Notes under the pieces: generated by a model
Databases searched by the model: none
The model's input: the letters and a program-made list of their open reading frames with translations, nothing else
What the model was told of the DNA's origin: nothing
Made by a program: the position numbers and the translations under genes
Assembly: GCA_002104985.1 (NCBI GenBank)
Contig: MCGO01000052.1
Coordinates: 124,001-188,000, forward strand
Direction: 5' to 3'
DNA length: 64,000 bases
From: Rhizoclosmatium globosum
Taxonomy: Eukaryota; Chytridiomycota; Chytridiomycetes; Chytridiales; Chytriomycetaceae
In this document: positions 11,699 to 23,268 of the stretch, piece after piece
Layout: each line of letters begins with the position of its first letter
Numbering within the stretch: position 1 is the first letter of the stretch

Positions 11699-12700
11699 TC
11701 ACTTCCGCCCAAAGAAGTGCAAAATTGCCCACATTAGCAACACTACGACAAACATTCCTCCAAATAGAATCCATCTATCTTGAGATGCTCGCTTTTCAAT
11801 ATATTTGATGACTGTCGATGACATTCCTAAACTGGTTGCGATATCGTACATTCGTTTCTGTGTTGACTGGAAAAATACCGGAGTTCAGTAAAGCAATATA
11901 TATAAGTTCCACAATCACCTTTAATATCTGTCGCTGTTCGTATAATTCTGATAGCGCTCCTCGACCCATAGTAATAAACTCGTCAATCCTGTCTCAGCCC
12001 CAGTCAGCTTTTGATGTTCATCCATAAGCCCATCCATCATTAATATAGCTGAAGTGTCAGTCATGGACGATTCAGCCTGAAAAGCAAGAGGACGTTTAGC
12101 TCATGGATCCAAGGAACAGTTCAACAGCAACAGTAACGTACATTTTTAGCATGAGCAGTAGCTCTTCGACCAATCCACTTCCGCCAACAGCTCCTCCCAA
12201 CAATTCAGTGCGATCCCGCTCGCAGCCTAAAGGACAGCCAGTTAGCAGTGTCACCCCCAATTTCGGTGTTTCAGCGTTGTGATCAAGGTACACACCACAT
12301 CCGCCTGCCTCTTCCGCAGTCCATCGTATCTCAGTTTCAGAGCCTGGTAGTCAGCCTGGACCTGGTTCGCCCGCCTGAATCAAGTGTCAGAAAAAATAGT
12401 TGACACATGGAACTCAAACCAACTCACGCTAGAGCCTTTTCCCGCTTGACTGTTGTGATTTCCCGTTTTGCAATGTCTGTCAAGTCTTTTGCGGATTGTC
12501 TGAGGGCTTCGAGGTTTGAGTGGATTTGGCCTGAGTTTGGGGGTTGCTGTTAGGAGGTAAGGTTAGGTTGATGGAAGGGGCTCACCAGCAACGGGGGAGT
12601 ATGTTGATCCGGAGTCTACTTGCTGCTGCATCTGCTCTATTTCGGTTTGCAGCACGCTGAGTACTTTGCTCGCATTGTTGTAGATGAGGTTGGTTGCCAT
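11699..12700 (-). CDS. BOS1: ER-Golgi Qb-SNARE, Bos1/GOSR2 (membrin)
   Basis: A membrane SNARE for ER-to-Golgi vesicle fusion. The start is MATNLIYNNASKVLSVLQ at 12700, followed by a coiled-coil N-terminal part that includes QVQADYQALKLRYDGLRKRQ. The C-terminal part has the typical order: a SNARE helix with MTDTSAILMMDGLMDEHQKL, then MYDIATSLGMSSTVIKYIEK and QDRW, and a single tail anchor (FGGMFVVVLLMWAILHFFG) ending at RK. This matches the layout of membrin/Bos1, with the tail anchor at the extreme C terminus. Several short introns split the gene, one of them right after SPVA near 12585. No frameshift is clearly needed. The call rests on the C-terminal third; Gos1 is a less likely alternative. 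Confidence 0.8.
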
Positions 12701-12800
12701 TTCGTGTTAAGTTCTGCTTTATGGACTTATGAATAAAAAGCTTCACATTCAGTTCTTGTCAACATCAACTTGGAATTGTCAGAATTCATTGGCGACCGAG

Positions 12801-15800
12801 ATGAAACACTCCAAGGCCGACGACACTGACGAGAAGCTTATAGAGTCCACAAATGATCTTGGTTATATTCCAAGCCAGTTTAGTCTTCTCGGTGGAGACT
12901 ATCCTCTTGATCCTCGGCGGCAGAGTGTTCAGCCAGATCTTAGGTCACTGTATAGCTCACTTCGCCAAGATATTGACGCACGAAGTGTCAAACTTGGTAT
13001 CAAAGCCCACGGTGTCCTGCAAGAAGGCACAAGTATTATCGAGGAGGAACACGCACATCCACAATATGAACGAGATCAAATTGCTGCTTAGCTGAACAGT
13101 TTTCAGATCCACGCACAGATCCCGCAAGCAAAGATTTCGACCATACCGCGTTTCTGAAAGCAGTTCGTAAATTTGCTAAAGCTCAGAATATGGAGTTCTC
13201 AGAAATGCCTATCGCCTTTCGCGACTTGGTTTGTCCGCCTTTATCTATCTTCCTTTAAATAATAATACATAAAAGACCGTGATTGGAGATACGCTCGAAA
13301 ATACAAAGATTCCTACGGTCGGATCCACACTTCTTGGTGTCTTGCAACCTGCAATTCAAATATACAACTTTTTTAAACAAACGTCCGATACTATGTTCAA
13401 ACCAAAGCCGATTGGCGAAAAGGAAATCATCAAAAATATCACTGGAGTGATCAAACCAGGAGAGCTTGTTTTGGTTATTGGAAGGCCAGGTTCTGGTTGC
13501 TCCACACTGTTGCGGACTTTGGCCAACCAGACGCGTTCATTCAAAGAAGTTCGAGGAGAAATCATGTATTCAGGGTTTGAGAGTAAAGAAATCAGAGATC
13601 ACTATCGTGGACAAATTGTTTACGCTCAAGAGGATGACCCTCATTTTCCATCCCTGACAGTTCGTCAGACTCTGGAATTTGCACTGAGTTGCAAAGTTGA
13701 CAGTCCAGTGATTAGACAAAGAATTTTGGAAATCACACTCAAAATATACGGTCTAGTCGGATGTCAGAACACTGTTGTTGGAGATTCTAACTTGCGTGGC
13801 ATTTCCGGCGGTGAGAAGAAGCGCGTATCTTTGGCTGGTAAGAAAATAATTTTAAGTGATGATAAAAATAAGTGTTAATGTACAGAGGCGACTGTGGTTG
13901 GAGGTTGTGCAGGAATATTTGACGGTTGTACAAAGGATTAGACGCTGCATCATCTCTCGATTTCATAAGAGCTTTGCGTTCCTTTGCCGATTTTCAAAGC
14001 CGAGCTGTAGTTGCGTCCTGTTATCAAGCCTCGGATGCAATGTTTGAAATGTTTGACAAAGTGATTGTTCTTGCAGACGGAGAGTGCACATACTTTGGTA
14101 AACTACTCTTTTTTCTTCATGGTCTAACATCTCTCAGGCCCAACTCAAAATGCCGTTCAGTATTTCCAAGAACTAGGCTTCCCAAAGCATCCTCGTGACA
14201 CGGCCGCCGAATACCTCACAACGTGCGCCTCAAGTGGGAAATACTCACCAGAAGATTTGGGTCGCAAATTCCGTCTCAGTCCTTTCGGTGAAGCAACTTG
14301 GCGTGATGCTCAGTACCATCTTTCGCCAGAAGTCTTGCTTCAAAACAAGAAAGAGTTGACCGAATCATACAAAGCCCGTATGAAAATCATCGGATCAAAG
14401 CATATTAAGGAAGGAAGCCCATTTGCCACTTCAACAGCACGTCAGGCGATGCTCTTGATAATTCGAGAGATGCAGATTGTTCGCGGTAATCTGGCTCAGG
14501 TCATCATCAAGTACTTTGTGAATATTCTTATGGCTGCTATTGTCGGATCCGTTTATTTACAAGTACCTGTTACTCCGGCGGGAGCTTACACACGCGGAGG
14601 AGCCATCTTTTTTGCTCTCTTGTTCAACTCAGTGTCTGCTGTTAGTGAGATCCCAAAGATTCTTGAGGGGCGAACCATTTTGTACAAACATATGGATATG
14701 GCTCTTTATAAGCCATCAACACAGTTTCTCGCGCAGTACATATTCCAAATGATGCTCGATGCACTGCAAGTTTTACTGTTCTCAGTTGTGCTATACTTTA
14801 TGGTCGGGTTACAAGCGAATGCAGGCCGCTTCTTCCTTTTTTACTTTACTCTCTTCTTGACGCAACAATCATTCGGAAATTTTGTGCGTTTGTTTGGATT
14901 CGCCAATTCCACTCGGGCCACGGCTCAAAATACTTCAGGAGTTGTACTGATTCTGTTCGTCATCTACTCTGGTTATATTATTCCCCACCAGTATATGAAG
15001 CCTTGGTTTATTTGGGTATACTGGCTCAATCCACTGGCGTATGGTTTCAAGACTTTAATCACAAACGAATTCGAAGGACTTTTGTTCCCTTGCACAGGAA
15101 CTAATTGGTTCCCGCTGGTCCCATCGTAACACCTGCCGGAACTTTTTACAGCGACAGTAATTATCAAACTTGCAGTATGGCAGGTGGATCACCAGGAGCC
15201 ACGTCCGTTGACGGACTTGCCTATCTGTCAGTCGCACTTGGCATTGACACGTCATTCAAATGGTGGAATTTGCTCATTATCTTTGCTTTCTTCATCTTCT
15301 TTTTTACCATCAACTGCATTGTCCTCGAAACAGTTCAACACGGCTCTGCTGGAAAAAGTGTCAAGTTCTTCAAACCAGAAGAAGACAAAGATAAATTGAA
15401 CAGACGACTTGAAAAATTGGATAAACGTGATCGAAAGTTGGTCGCTCCTGTTGTCCCTGCTTCTGAAACAAGTGTTGAAGTGAACGCTGACGAACTTGAA
15501 GTTTTGGGAACGCTTTTGTGGAAAGACGTCATGTACACTGTCCCACATCCAAAAGAAAAAGGAAAGCACCTTACTTTGCTGAACGGTATCAATGGATATG
15601 CGAAGCCAGGGACTATGACCGCATTGATGGGCTCTTCTGGAGCGGGTAAGTCTAATCCAACTAGAATACTAATGATATTAACTGAAACTGAAAGGTAAAA
15701 CCACGCTCCTCGATGTTATCGCAATGCGGAAGACAATTGGAAAAATTGAGGGAAAATCTGTATTGGCCACCAGCCACAGGGAGCACAATTCAAGAAAACG

Positions 15801-17472
15801 TCAGGATATTGTGAACAAATGGATGTCCACAACACAGACGCCACAGTACGCGAAGCCCTTCGTTTCGCCGCTTTTCTCCGTCAACCATTCTCCACTCCAG
15901 CAAAGGAAAAAATTGGATATGTCGAAAAAGTCATTGAGATGCTGGAAATGACATCCATTGCCGATGCACTGATTGGAGACTTGGATAGTGGTATCGGAAT
16001 CAGTATGGAAGAAAGAAAGAGACTCACCATTGGAGTTGAGCTCGTCGCAAAACCAAAGATTCTCTTCTTGGATGAACCTACTTCAGGATTGGATGCACAG
16101 GCTGCTTCCAATATTATCAAATTGCTTAAATTACTCACTCAGGAGGGTTACGCTCTCGTTGTAACTATTCACCAACCATCCGCGATGTTGTTTTCGGAAT
16201 TTGATCGACTTTTGTTACTTGGTCGAGGAGGGAAAACTATTTACTTTGGCGACTTAGGAGCCAATTGCGGAACACTCCTGCATTATTTTGAGCGCAATGG
16301 AGCTCCAAATGTCTTCCACACGAAAACCCGGCTGAGTACATTCTTGAATCAATCGGAGCTGGAACGGGCAAAACTGCAAACACAATTGACTGGTTTGAGA
16401 AATGGAATACTTCGGCGGAAGCGAATCAAGTTTTGGAAACAATCAATCAGCTTCAAGAAGCTCTGAGCTTATTTCAAAAAAGCACACAGAGGAACTCCAG
16501 AAAGCTGATCATAAGATACTGGTGATGTTCCAGCACACCAAGAAAAATTATCTTTGTTATGATTCGAATGTTCCGATCGTTTTGGAGGAATCCAACATAC
16601 AACATTGGACGTGCTGCGTTTCAGATGGCGGCTGCTCTGATTATTGGGCTACCTTTTTCCAATGTGACGCTACCCCCGGAGGAGCACAGAACAGAGTATT
16701 TGCCATGTTTATGACATCAGTTATTGGAACAATGGTCATTAATATTGTCGTCAGTATGTTTATTGACCAGCGTAGAGTCTCCATCAGAGAACAGTCGTCT
16801 GGAACATATGGCCCCATCGCATTTGGAGTGGCAATCACAACTGTTGAAATTCCATTTGCTATATTGGCAGCCACTGTGTTTTACGTTCTCTTCTATTGGA
16901 CAGTAGGACTGAACCCGAATTCTGAAAATGCGGGATATTTTTATATTCTGTACGTTGTATACAATTTGTGGGCAGTTTCATTTGGGCAAATGGTCGCTTC
17001 AGCTGTTCCGTCACAAGCAATAGCTGCGGCAGTAATCCCTCTTATGTCCTCACTGCTCTCACTTCTATCCGGTGTATCAGTTCCGTACAATTCTATGCCT
17101 GATTTTTATCGTTCTTGGCTGTACTGGATTGACCCTTACCACTACTTTATTGAAGGTCTCATTGTCAACGACCTTCACAATCTCGCTCTCCAATGTGACA
17201 GTTATTCATTCATAACCGTCAATATTCCAGCAGGATATACTTGTGGTCAATATTTTACTGTGTATTCCACATTTGCTCCAGGCGCCCTCCAAGACTCATC
17301 AGCAACAGGAACTTGCAAATGGTGCCCGATGGTAGTCGGTGACACTTTTTTCTCCCGTTTTAGCTGGGACTATGGAAACCGATGGAGAAACCTTGGTTTT
17401 TTGTTTTGTTTCTGGATATTCAACCGTATCTGCACGGCATTCTTTATCAATCGCTTCCAAGTTAAGCGTTAG
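12801..17472 (+). CDS. PDR-type (full-size ABCG) ABC transporter
   Basis: A plasma-membrane drug or lipid exporter with the fungal order NBD1-TMD1-NBD2-TMD2. NBD1 has the fungal PDR Walker A variant [11 protein letters not shown] (near 13480, Cys in place of Lys) and signature [12 protein letters not shown] (near 13800). Its Walker B region reads IFDGCTKGLDAA. TMD1 spans about 14450-15340. NBD2 has a canonical Walker [14 protein letters not shown], interrupted by an intron starting near 15647. It has the degenerate signature [12 protein letters not shown] and Walker [17 protein letters not shown] near 16065. TMD2 (16590-17460) ends in NRFQVKR. One catalytic site is therefore canonical and one degenerate, as in Pdr5-type pumps. 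The start is the ATG of [12 protein letters not shown]. Corrections are needed near 13090, 13932, 15117, 15740, 16325 and 16550. AATAAA at 17484. Confidence 0.9.
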
Positions 17473-17483
17473 TCAATAATACC

Positions 17484-17489
17484 AATAAA
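17484..17489 (+). terminator. Poly(A) signal AATAAA, PDR transporter
   Basis: A perfect AATAAA lies 12 bases after the PDR transporter stop, followed by a T-rich run. Confidence 0.4.
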
Positions 17490-17541
17490 ATAATTTTTTT
17501 TTCTTCCTTGAACAGAAACTGTTTGGCGCTTGTGTAAATTG

Positions 17542-17779
17542 GGTCAAGCATCAAGCATCCAAACCCAAGCTCGAAAGTGCGTGCCCTTGATGTTGGGCTT
17601 TCTGCAGGAAAAACATGAGCTAATTTGCTGCATCACTGCGGAATATCATGTTTAGAAACTGGCAAATGGGTGTGTTCAAACAAATGGAAGTACCGCCACT
17701 GAAACAAAGGGCACGCGCTGGCGCGTGCCCAGCGCATGCCCCTAACTTTCGGTCAAGCCTGCAAATCTCTCCATAAATT
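17542..17779 (+). promoter_or_regulatory. Reiterated promoter motifs upstream of phospholipase-like copy A
   Basis: Two short motifs each occur twice here: GGTCAAGC (17542 and 17751) and a GTGCGTGCCC/GCGCGTGCCC type (17577 and 17721). A CATAAATT element follows at 17772, about 40 bases before the ATG. The same order, GCGCGTGCCCA, GGTCAAGCC, CATAAA, ATG, occurs upstream of copy B. Conservation between the copies suggests a shared control region; the factor is unknown. Confidence 0.5.
17709..17730. repeat. Perfect 10-base inverted repeat
   Basis: GGGCACGCGC and GCGCGTGCCC face each other around a TG spacer. The right arm is also the conserved motif of the copy A and copy B promoters, so the palindrome may be a binding site for a dimeric regulator. 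Confidence 0.7.
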
Positions 17780-17816
17780 CGCCCCAAACTAACCTCATAT
17801 CAATCGTATCAAAACC

Positions 17817-20162
17817 ATGATTCCTCAGCTGATTGTTGTGGCAGTTTTCGCCGCCGTCAGCACAAGTGCAGCACATACACCCTCTCCCAAATCCCGTCAT
17901 GCATTAGACCTGGAGACTTGATTGTTGTTAATTGGTCATCCACTGTGGCAGTCACCACTCAAGATTGGGTTGGAATCTATGCAAAGGGACGATGCACCAA
18001 CAGTGTTGGCTCCACTTGCCCAAGTGGATCCAATGCATACAGCTTTGTGTCGATTTCTGGAGGAATCAACACTAGCAACAAGGGTGTTGTCACCATTCCA
18101 GCTCCTTCCACCGAGGAGTGTACAACGCTTTCTACCTTCCAAGCAATTGTATAAGATTGCAGCAACAACCAACGAGTTTACTGTTTCGGTGAGTCCAATT
18201 AATATTATTTTCTATTCTTAATTCATTTGACAGGCAACTTGTGCCCAGATTACACTGTCGCTCCAGTCAACACCTGTTACACTCCAGGAAGCACCATTAA
18301 TTTTGGATGGACTGCTGTTGCACCTGGTGCAGGTTCTATGGACTGGATTGGTATTTACGCCGCTGGTCGTTGCGGCAACGGCATCGGAAAAACCTGTCCC
18401 TCTGGATCCAACTTCTGGCAGCGTCTCAACGAGGCATCTCCTAATTCGCCACTGCCGGAACCTTGTCTGTCACCATTCCAGCCAATGCTTTGACAAGCCC
18501 TCCTACAACCTACTCTGGATACTACCTCATCAACGACTTGTACAATATTGCTGCTGTGTCTAATGCGTTTACTGTCCAGAGTGACTGCTCTGGTGGTGGC
18601 CAACTACTCCAACCCTCTCTGCATCACCACAAATGTCGTTGCTGGTGGATTCTTGACAATTTCTTGGACTGGTGTCAGCACCTCTGACATTGATGACCGT
18701 CTCATGTTCACTGCCTCTGGCGTTCCCACTGCAAGCAACTTCTACGCGGATTCTTGGCAGTATACTTACGGAGACAACATCCAAAAGGGATTCACCCACC
18801 AGCTTCTGGATCCGTGAGCATCAAGGCTCCAGCAACTCCAGGTACCTACAACGTATACTACTGCTTCAACAACGGATTCAACTGTCCCGCCAGTCTGACT
18901 ATTACTGTCACTGCTCCCAAAGTCACTGCCGTGCTGCAGGGAACACTGCCTCCAACATCAAGCACATCATCACCATCATTTCCGAAAACCACTCCTTCGA
19001 CAGCTACTTTGGCCGCTACTGCCAGGCACCTTACGGCTCCAACCCATCTTGCAACACCGGCCCACAATGCTGTGAGAGTTACAAACCAGTTCCAGGCTCC
19101 AACCAACCAAACTCATGACCCCAGAATGGAAACTTTGATCCCTGCCACTCGACGGAATGCGAAGTCTGCGAAATCAACGGCGGTTTAATGGACAGCTACA
19201 CTGTCACTGGCGCGAACGTGACTGGATGTCCGGAGCCAACAACCAAAACTTTGCAATGGCAGATGGAACCAAGGGAAGTGCTGATCAATACTGGGGATGG
19301 GCCAAGAACTATGCCATGAGTGACAGGTTCTACCAATCCGCACCTGGTGCTTCGTCTCAGGGAGAAATGTACTTTGCAAGAGGAGCTTTCGTCTTCAAGG
19401 ACAACAACGACTACCCAGCCAACAGCCAAGCTCTTGGTACTGCTAAAGCTTGCACGAGTAACTGTGCCTCATTCCAGGACCCTACCATCGGAGACTTGTT
19501 GCAAGGATGCAATGTTGACATGAAGTTTTATCACGTGAGATTACCTTTCATTATACTATTGCTTTTTAACGCGTTTTCGATGAAATAGGTTGGATTCCAA
19601 AGCACGTTCGACCCAACCGACGACGCATTCCTGTATTACCCATCCCTTGCAAACGGCCCAAATGCTTTGAAGATTTTCGTTCCATTCACACAACTTGCCC
19701 GATATTTCAGCTGGAACTCTTCCAGCCGTTTCATACGTGAAGGCTGCTTATGGATCTTCTGGCCAAACTGAGCACCAGGCGGCGGTGCAACAATCTCAGC
19801 GGGTGAGAACTTCAATGCTGGCGTCATCAACCAGATTCTTGCTTCTCCGTTGTACAAGGACAACACTGTTGTATTCCTTGTTCCCGATGAAAGCGGTGGA
19901 TTCCGTGACTCCATGCCAACTCCTCCTCGTTCCGCCGTTGACAACAAGCCATACGGACCAAGAACTCCGTTCATTGCAGTTGGAAACATTGTCAACAAGA
20001 ACTACGTGAGCCACGTGCAGACCGAGCCAGCGAGTCTTGTCAGATTTATTGAAAGCAACTGGTTCGCGGATGCACTCCAGGCCAACTCCAAACCAGAGAT
20101 GCTGTTGCTGGAAGCTTGAATGACTTGTTGACCCAGCCAAGGTTGGTTTCGTGTTCCCATAG
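17817..20162 (+). CDS. Secreted phospholipase-C/acid-phosphatase-type phosphoesterase, copy A
   Basis: A secreted member of the phosphoesterase family that includes phosphatidylcholine-type phospholipases C and AcpA-like acid phosphatases. A signal peptide (MIPQLIVVAVFAAVSTSAA) precedes three beta-sandwich-like repeats; the first two carry DWVGIYAKGRC and DWIGIYAAGRC, and the third starts at LSASTTNVVAGG. The catalytic domain starts with IISENHSFDSYFG (near 18980), the family's metal-binding opening motif. It also holds VFLVPDESGGFRD (near 19872) and TPFIAVGNIVNKNYVSHV. Introns: 18189-18233 and 19535-19588. About a dozen one-base corrections are needed; copy B has the missing base at many of these sites. 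In the corrected frame the end is NDLFDPAKVGFVFP with stop 20160-20162, not the earlier TGA at 20117. Substrate is untested. Confidence 0.82.
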
Positions 20163-20245
20163 AGATTCTATGATTTATTATTGATTTTTGTGCTTTTTTT
20201 CGCTGTATAATTGAGCGATGCCTTATGTTTAGACTCAGTAAGTTG

Positions 20246-20251
20246 AATAAA
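20246..20251 (+). terminator. Poly(A) signal AATAAA, phospholipase-like copy A
   Basis: A perfect AATAAA lies 84 bases after the corrected stop codon of copy A. Confidence 0.35.
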
Positions 20252-20290
20252 CGTGTTCGAATTAATTAAGTCAGAGGTTGAAAGCTCTGC

Positions 20291-20376
20291 ACAATCCACT
20301 TGTGTTCACTTCAGCCTTCACATTTTCGACCAGACCTTCCACAGCTCCACTAGCAACTATGTCTCTTAGTATCTCC
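20291..20376 (-). pseudogene. Degenerate duplicate of the L22m gene 3' end
   Basis: Read on the minus strand, this stretch encodes LRDIVASGAVEGLVENVKAE. It resembles LRDRVAGGAVKDVEAEVYSK at the end of the L22 gene, about 190 bases away in the same orientation. It has no start or splice context, so I take it as a decayed tandem copy of the last exon. Confidence 0.4.
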
Positions 20377-20464
20377 ATATGAAATAATGCTACCAACACT
20401 TTATTGATTATTATTATTTAATCCCCCTTCATCAAAACGAATCCGCCCAAATACCAAATCCGGA

Positions 20465-21382
20465 TCAGCAGTGAATCTCCTTGACTACTCGTCGCGCAGC
20501 TACTTTAGAGTACACTTCCGCCTCCACATCTTTGACAGCTCCACCCGCAACTCTATCTCTCAATCTCTTACGAATCCATTCAAGAGGATCTGCTTCTCGC
20601 GAGCAAAGGGAGCATCTCTTTGTTGAAGAGTGAATTCAAGGAGCGCCGTGACAGGGTGTTGAGTAGAACCATAACGTCCACGACCACGCAAGAAACGAGA
20701 TTTGAACTGAGCAGAGAGGACGGCGCCATCAGGTTTCACGAAAGCATCAGCTTGTTTTTTTTTTGAGAGAGAGAGAAAGAATGAGTTCTTGCAGTACTGA
20801 ATAATACAGAGAAGGTAAACTCACCAACATAGGTCTTGTTGAGATCAAGGCCGTCCACTTCCTTCGCCTTCACAAGAGCCTTCTCCAATTCAGCAGTCAC
20901 TTTTGAAGAGACACGTTTACGCAGCCACCTGAGCTGGTTGAAAGCATCCGCAAGAGACAGACCACGCAAGTCAGAAAGCAGAGGCACGAATCGTGAGTAG
21001 TGCATGTGCAGGACATTCACTCTGAAGGTAGATACTTTTGCGTTTGGGCCGGCAGAGGGATCGGCAGTGAGACGGGCGACAAGGCGGGAGTGCGGGTCCT
21101 TGGTTCTTGAGGAGGATGATTCGGAAACAAGGTTTGCTCCAGTTTGTTCAAGTTTTCACGATCGAAAGCCCGGGCGGCGGCGGCATCGTTTGCGATGTTG
21201 TTTTTGGCGGCAAAGGCGGCGATTGCGGCCTGGCGCTCGTTCAGAGAGGATGATGACGAGGTTTCAAGGGCGCCTCGGAGGGCTGCGTACACATTTGGTG
21301 GCGTGGGAACAGTCGTTCGGAGCACGTGCGGCTTCAGTGCGAATGTGGCTGTGGTGGACGAGAAGAAACGGTGTGTGTTCAT
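20465..21382 (-). CDS. MRPL22: Mitochondrial large-subunit ribosomal protein uL22m
   Basis: A protein of the mitochondrial large ribosomal subunit that lines the exit tunnel. The N terminus (MNTHRFFSSTTATFALKPHV) is Arg/Ser/Thr-rich and suits a mitochondrial import signal. It is followed by an Ala-rich low-complexity part, then the L22 fold: FRVNVLHMHYSRFVPLLSDL, RGLSLADAFNQLRWLRKRVS, and after an intron (about 20755-20825) the beta-hairpin part AQFKSRFLRGRGRYGSTQHP. In the best frame the protein ends RRVVKEIHC at 20465; without a base correction near 20600 it would stop earlier at FVRD. Another correction is needed near 21025. The start codon follows a CCAACC-rich leader. Confidence 0.7.
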
Positions 21383-21473
21383 TGGTGGTTGGTTGGTTGG
21401 TTGGTGGTTGGGACAAAAGAAAAAGTGAAGAGACCCGATTTATTGCTATAGAAGAAAAGGAGATGTAGAACTT

Positions 21474-23268
21474 TTATACCTTCCTATTCTTCCGTGCCTC
21501 AATCACCTCTTGCTCAACTTGGTTAAATTCATAGTCCTTGGGTCCATACCTTCCCATCAACTCCTGCACCCACCCAAACATTCCCTCTTCCCTTTCCTCA
21601 AAGGCGAAATACCCAACTCACAACAAACCGCATCACAAAACCCAAAAAAGTCCACTCCATTCGCTTTATCCCCTCGAACACAGTCTGACCCCTTCATATC
21701 TTCAATCTTGGCCAACTGCTCCTCTCTTGTCGGCAACACAACATCCCCATTCAAACTCCCGCACCCAATGCACGCCCATCGATATCGATGTTAATGTCAT
21801 GCTTGAACTCAATGCGTGCAGGAACGCCATGTCCGGAATATCTGGATGCATCATGTGCATATACAAGTACATGCCTCCGTCTTGAATTAAATGATTGTAT
21901 TCTGGTGGTACAGTCATTGTCTGTCGGGACCCTGTCGCTAAAACAATTGCATCCACCCCTTCAATTTGTGTGCCATCAGTCAGTGGACTGTGGAAGGGTA
22001 TGACAAGTGGGAAATGGATGTGTGCGAATGTGGGTGATGGGAGAAGAAGGAGATCGGAGGACAGAAAAGAGGCCTGGTGGTTGCATGATTGCTGTACATG
22101 AAATGAAAGAGTTCAGTGGAAGAAATGGGTCCGAGCTTCATATCCAGACAATAGAGTGCCATCTTGTTTAATTTCTTGCGGGATTCTTTGGATCTAGCAA
22201 CGTCAGTTGATGTAATACATCGGTTGGTGGACTAGTATTGGTTGTGGAGTGGTTGGCAGATGCCTGACTCGTCGCTTTCTTGCGGGCAATAACAGTTGAA
22301 ACCATGCATTTTTAGGCACAGTCTTCTTGGGTTTCGCCTTCTTGCACTCGAAGTCTCTGCATCAGGGGGCTTGACACCACCCTCAACAAGAACCATCGAC
22401 GGATCGGAACAAAGACCAGCCGGTAATAAATCAAATTCAGCACATTAAACCAGCCGTTGAGTGAGCGAAATGGAAGGCACCAGTACGTTGATCTGTACAC
22501 CCAATGCGATTCCTTCTGGTTAGAAGCATCTCCATCCATCCCCTTCCACAGCCTTGACTCGACGCATAAGACAATCAAGAGCAGACTTGGACGCCCCAAC
22601 AATGACCACATTCTTCAATGCCAGAACCGATTCATCCCTCAACTGAGACGTGTGCACAATCGGCGACTTGAACACCGACACCTTCAAACCAGGCACCTAT
22701 CCATCCCACTGTCACCAAATAATCACATAACAAAAAGCAGCACTTACATTTGGCGCACCCGAATACGACCCCTGCGCACTCACAACAAAGTCAAACTCGT
22801 GCATCCACTCGCCAGTCCACCCGCCATCCTCACTCTCCACCCACTCCCCCACTCCTCCCGCCCCCGTCCCGCCTCTCCAATCCCACAACCCGTGTCCGAA
22901 ACCGGATCCGCGGCGTGATCCCAAAGTGATCCGCATACGCCGCAAAGTACCGCAACAGCTGCTCCCGCGTGGCAAGGTAGTCCACAGGAAAGGGAAAGGG
23001 GAAGTCGGCAAAGAAGTACGCGTCTGAAGGGCTGTTTTTGTTTGGTCTCAGATCTGGGGCTTTATTAACAAGTACATGTGTTGTTTCACCTTTGAAGTGT
23101 CGTGTATGGCGGGGCTGTGACCCAGACACCGCCGACTTGGTCTTGCGATTCGATCACGGTTACGGTCCAGTTGTCGTGGAGGAACTGCCGGGCGGCACAG
23201 AGCCCTGCTGGGCCGGCTCCTATGATGACAACACTCTTGACATTTTTTGAGTGTACCAACGGAAACAA
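21474..23268 (-). CDS. Flavin-containing monooxygenase
   Basis: A class B flavoprotein monooxygenase that uses FAD and NADPH to oxygenate small nucleophiles or ketones. The start is MFPLVHSKNVKS, right before the FAD-binding Rossmann motif VVIIGAGPAGLCAARQ. The middle holds VSVFKSPIVHTSQL, which fits the FMO-identifying FxGxxxH region with the Gly replaced. This is followed by a second nucleotide-binding motif, NVVIVGASKSALDC, for NADPH. A third conserved part is GVDAIVLATGSRQ near 21945. The C terminus (QELMGRYGPKDYEFNQ) ends at 21474. Introns fall after YTTLQ and inside the 22690-22760 stretch. Frame corrections are needed in the 21600-22330 part. The substrate cannot be told from the sequence. 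Confidence 0.78.

Noticed and set aside
17817..20162. Copy A as a dead pseudogene
   Set aside because: The breaks are single bases that are mostly present in copy B, all catalytic motifs remain and substitutions are few. Base-calling error is the simpler reading.
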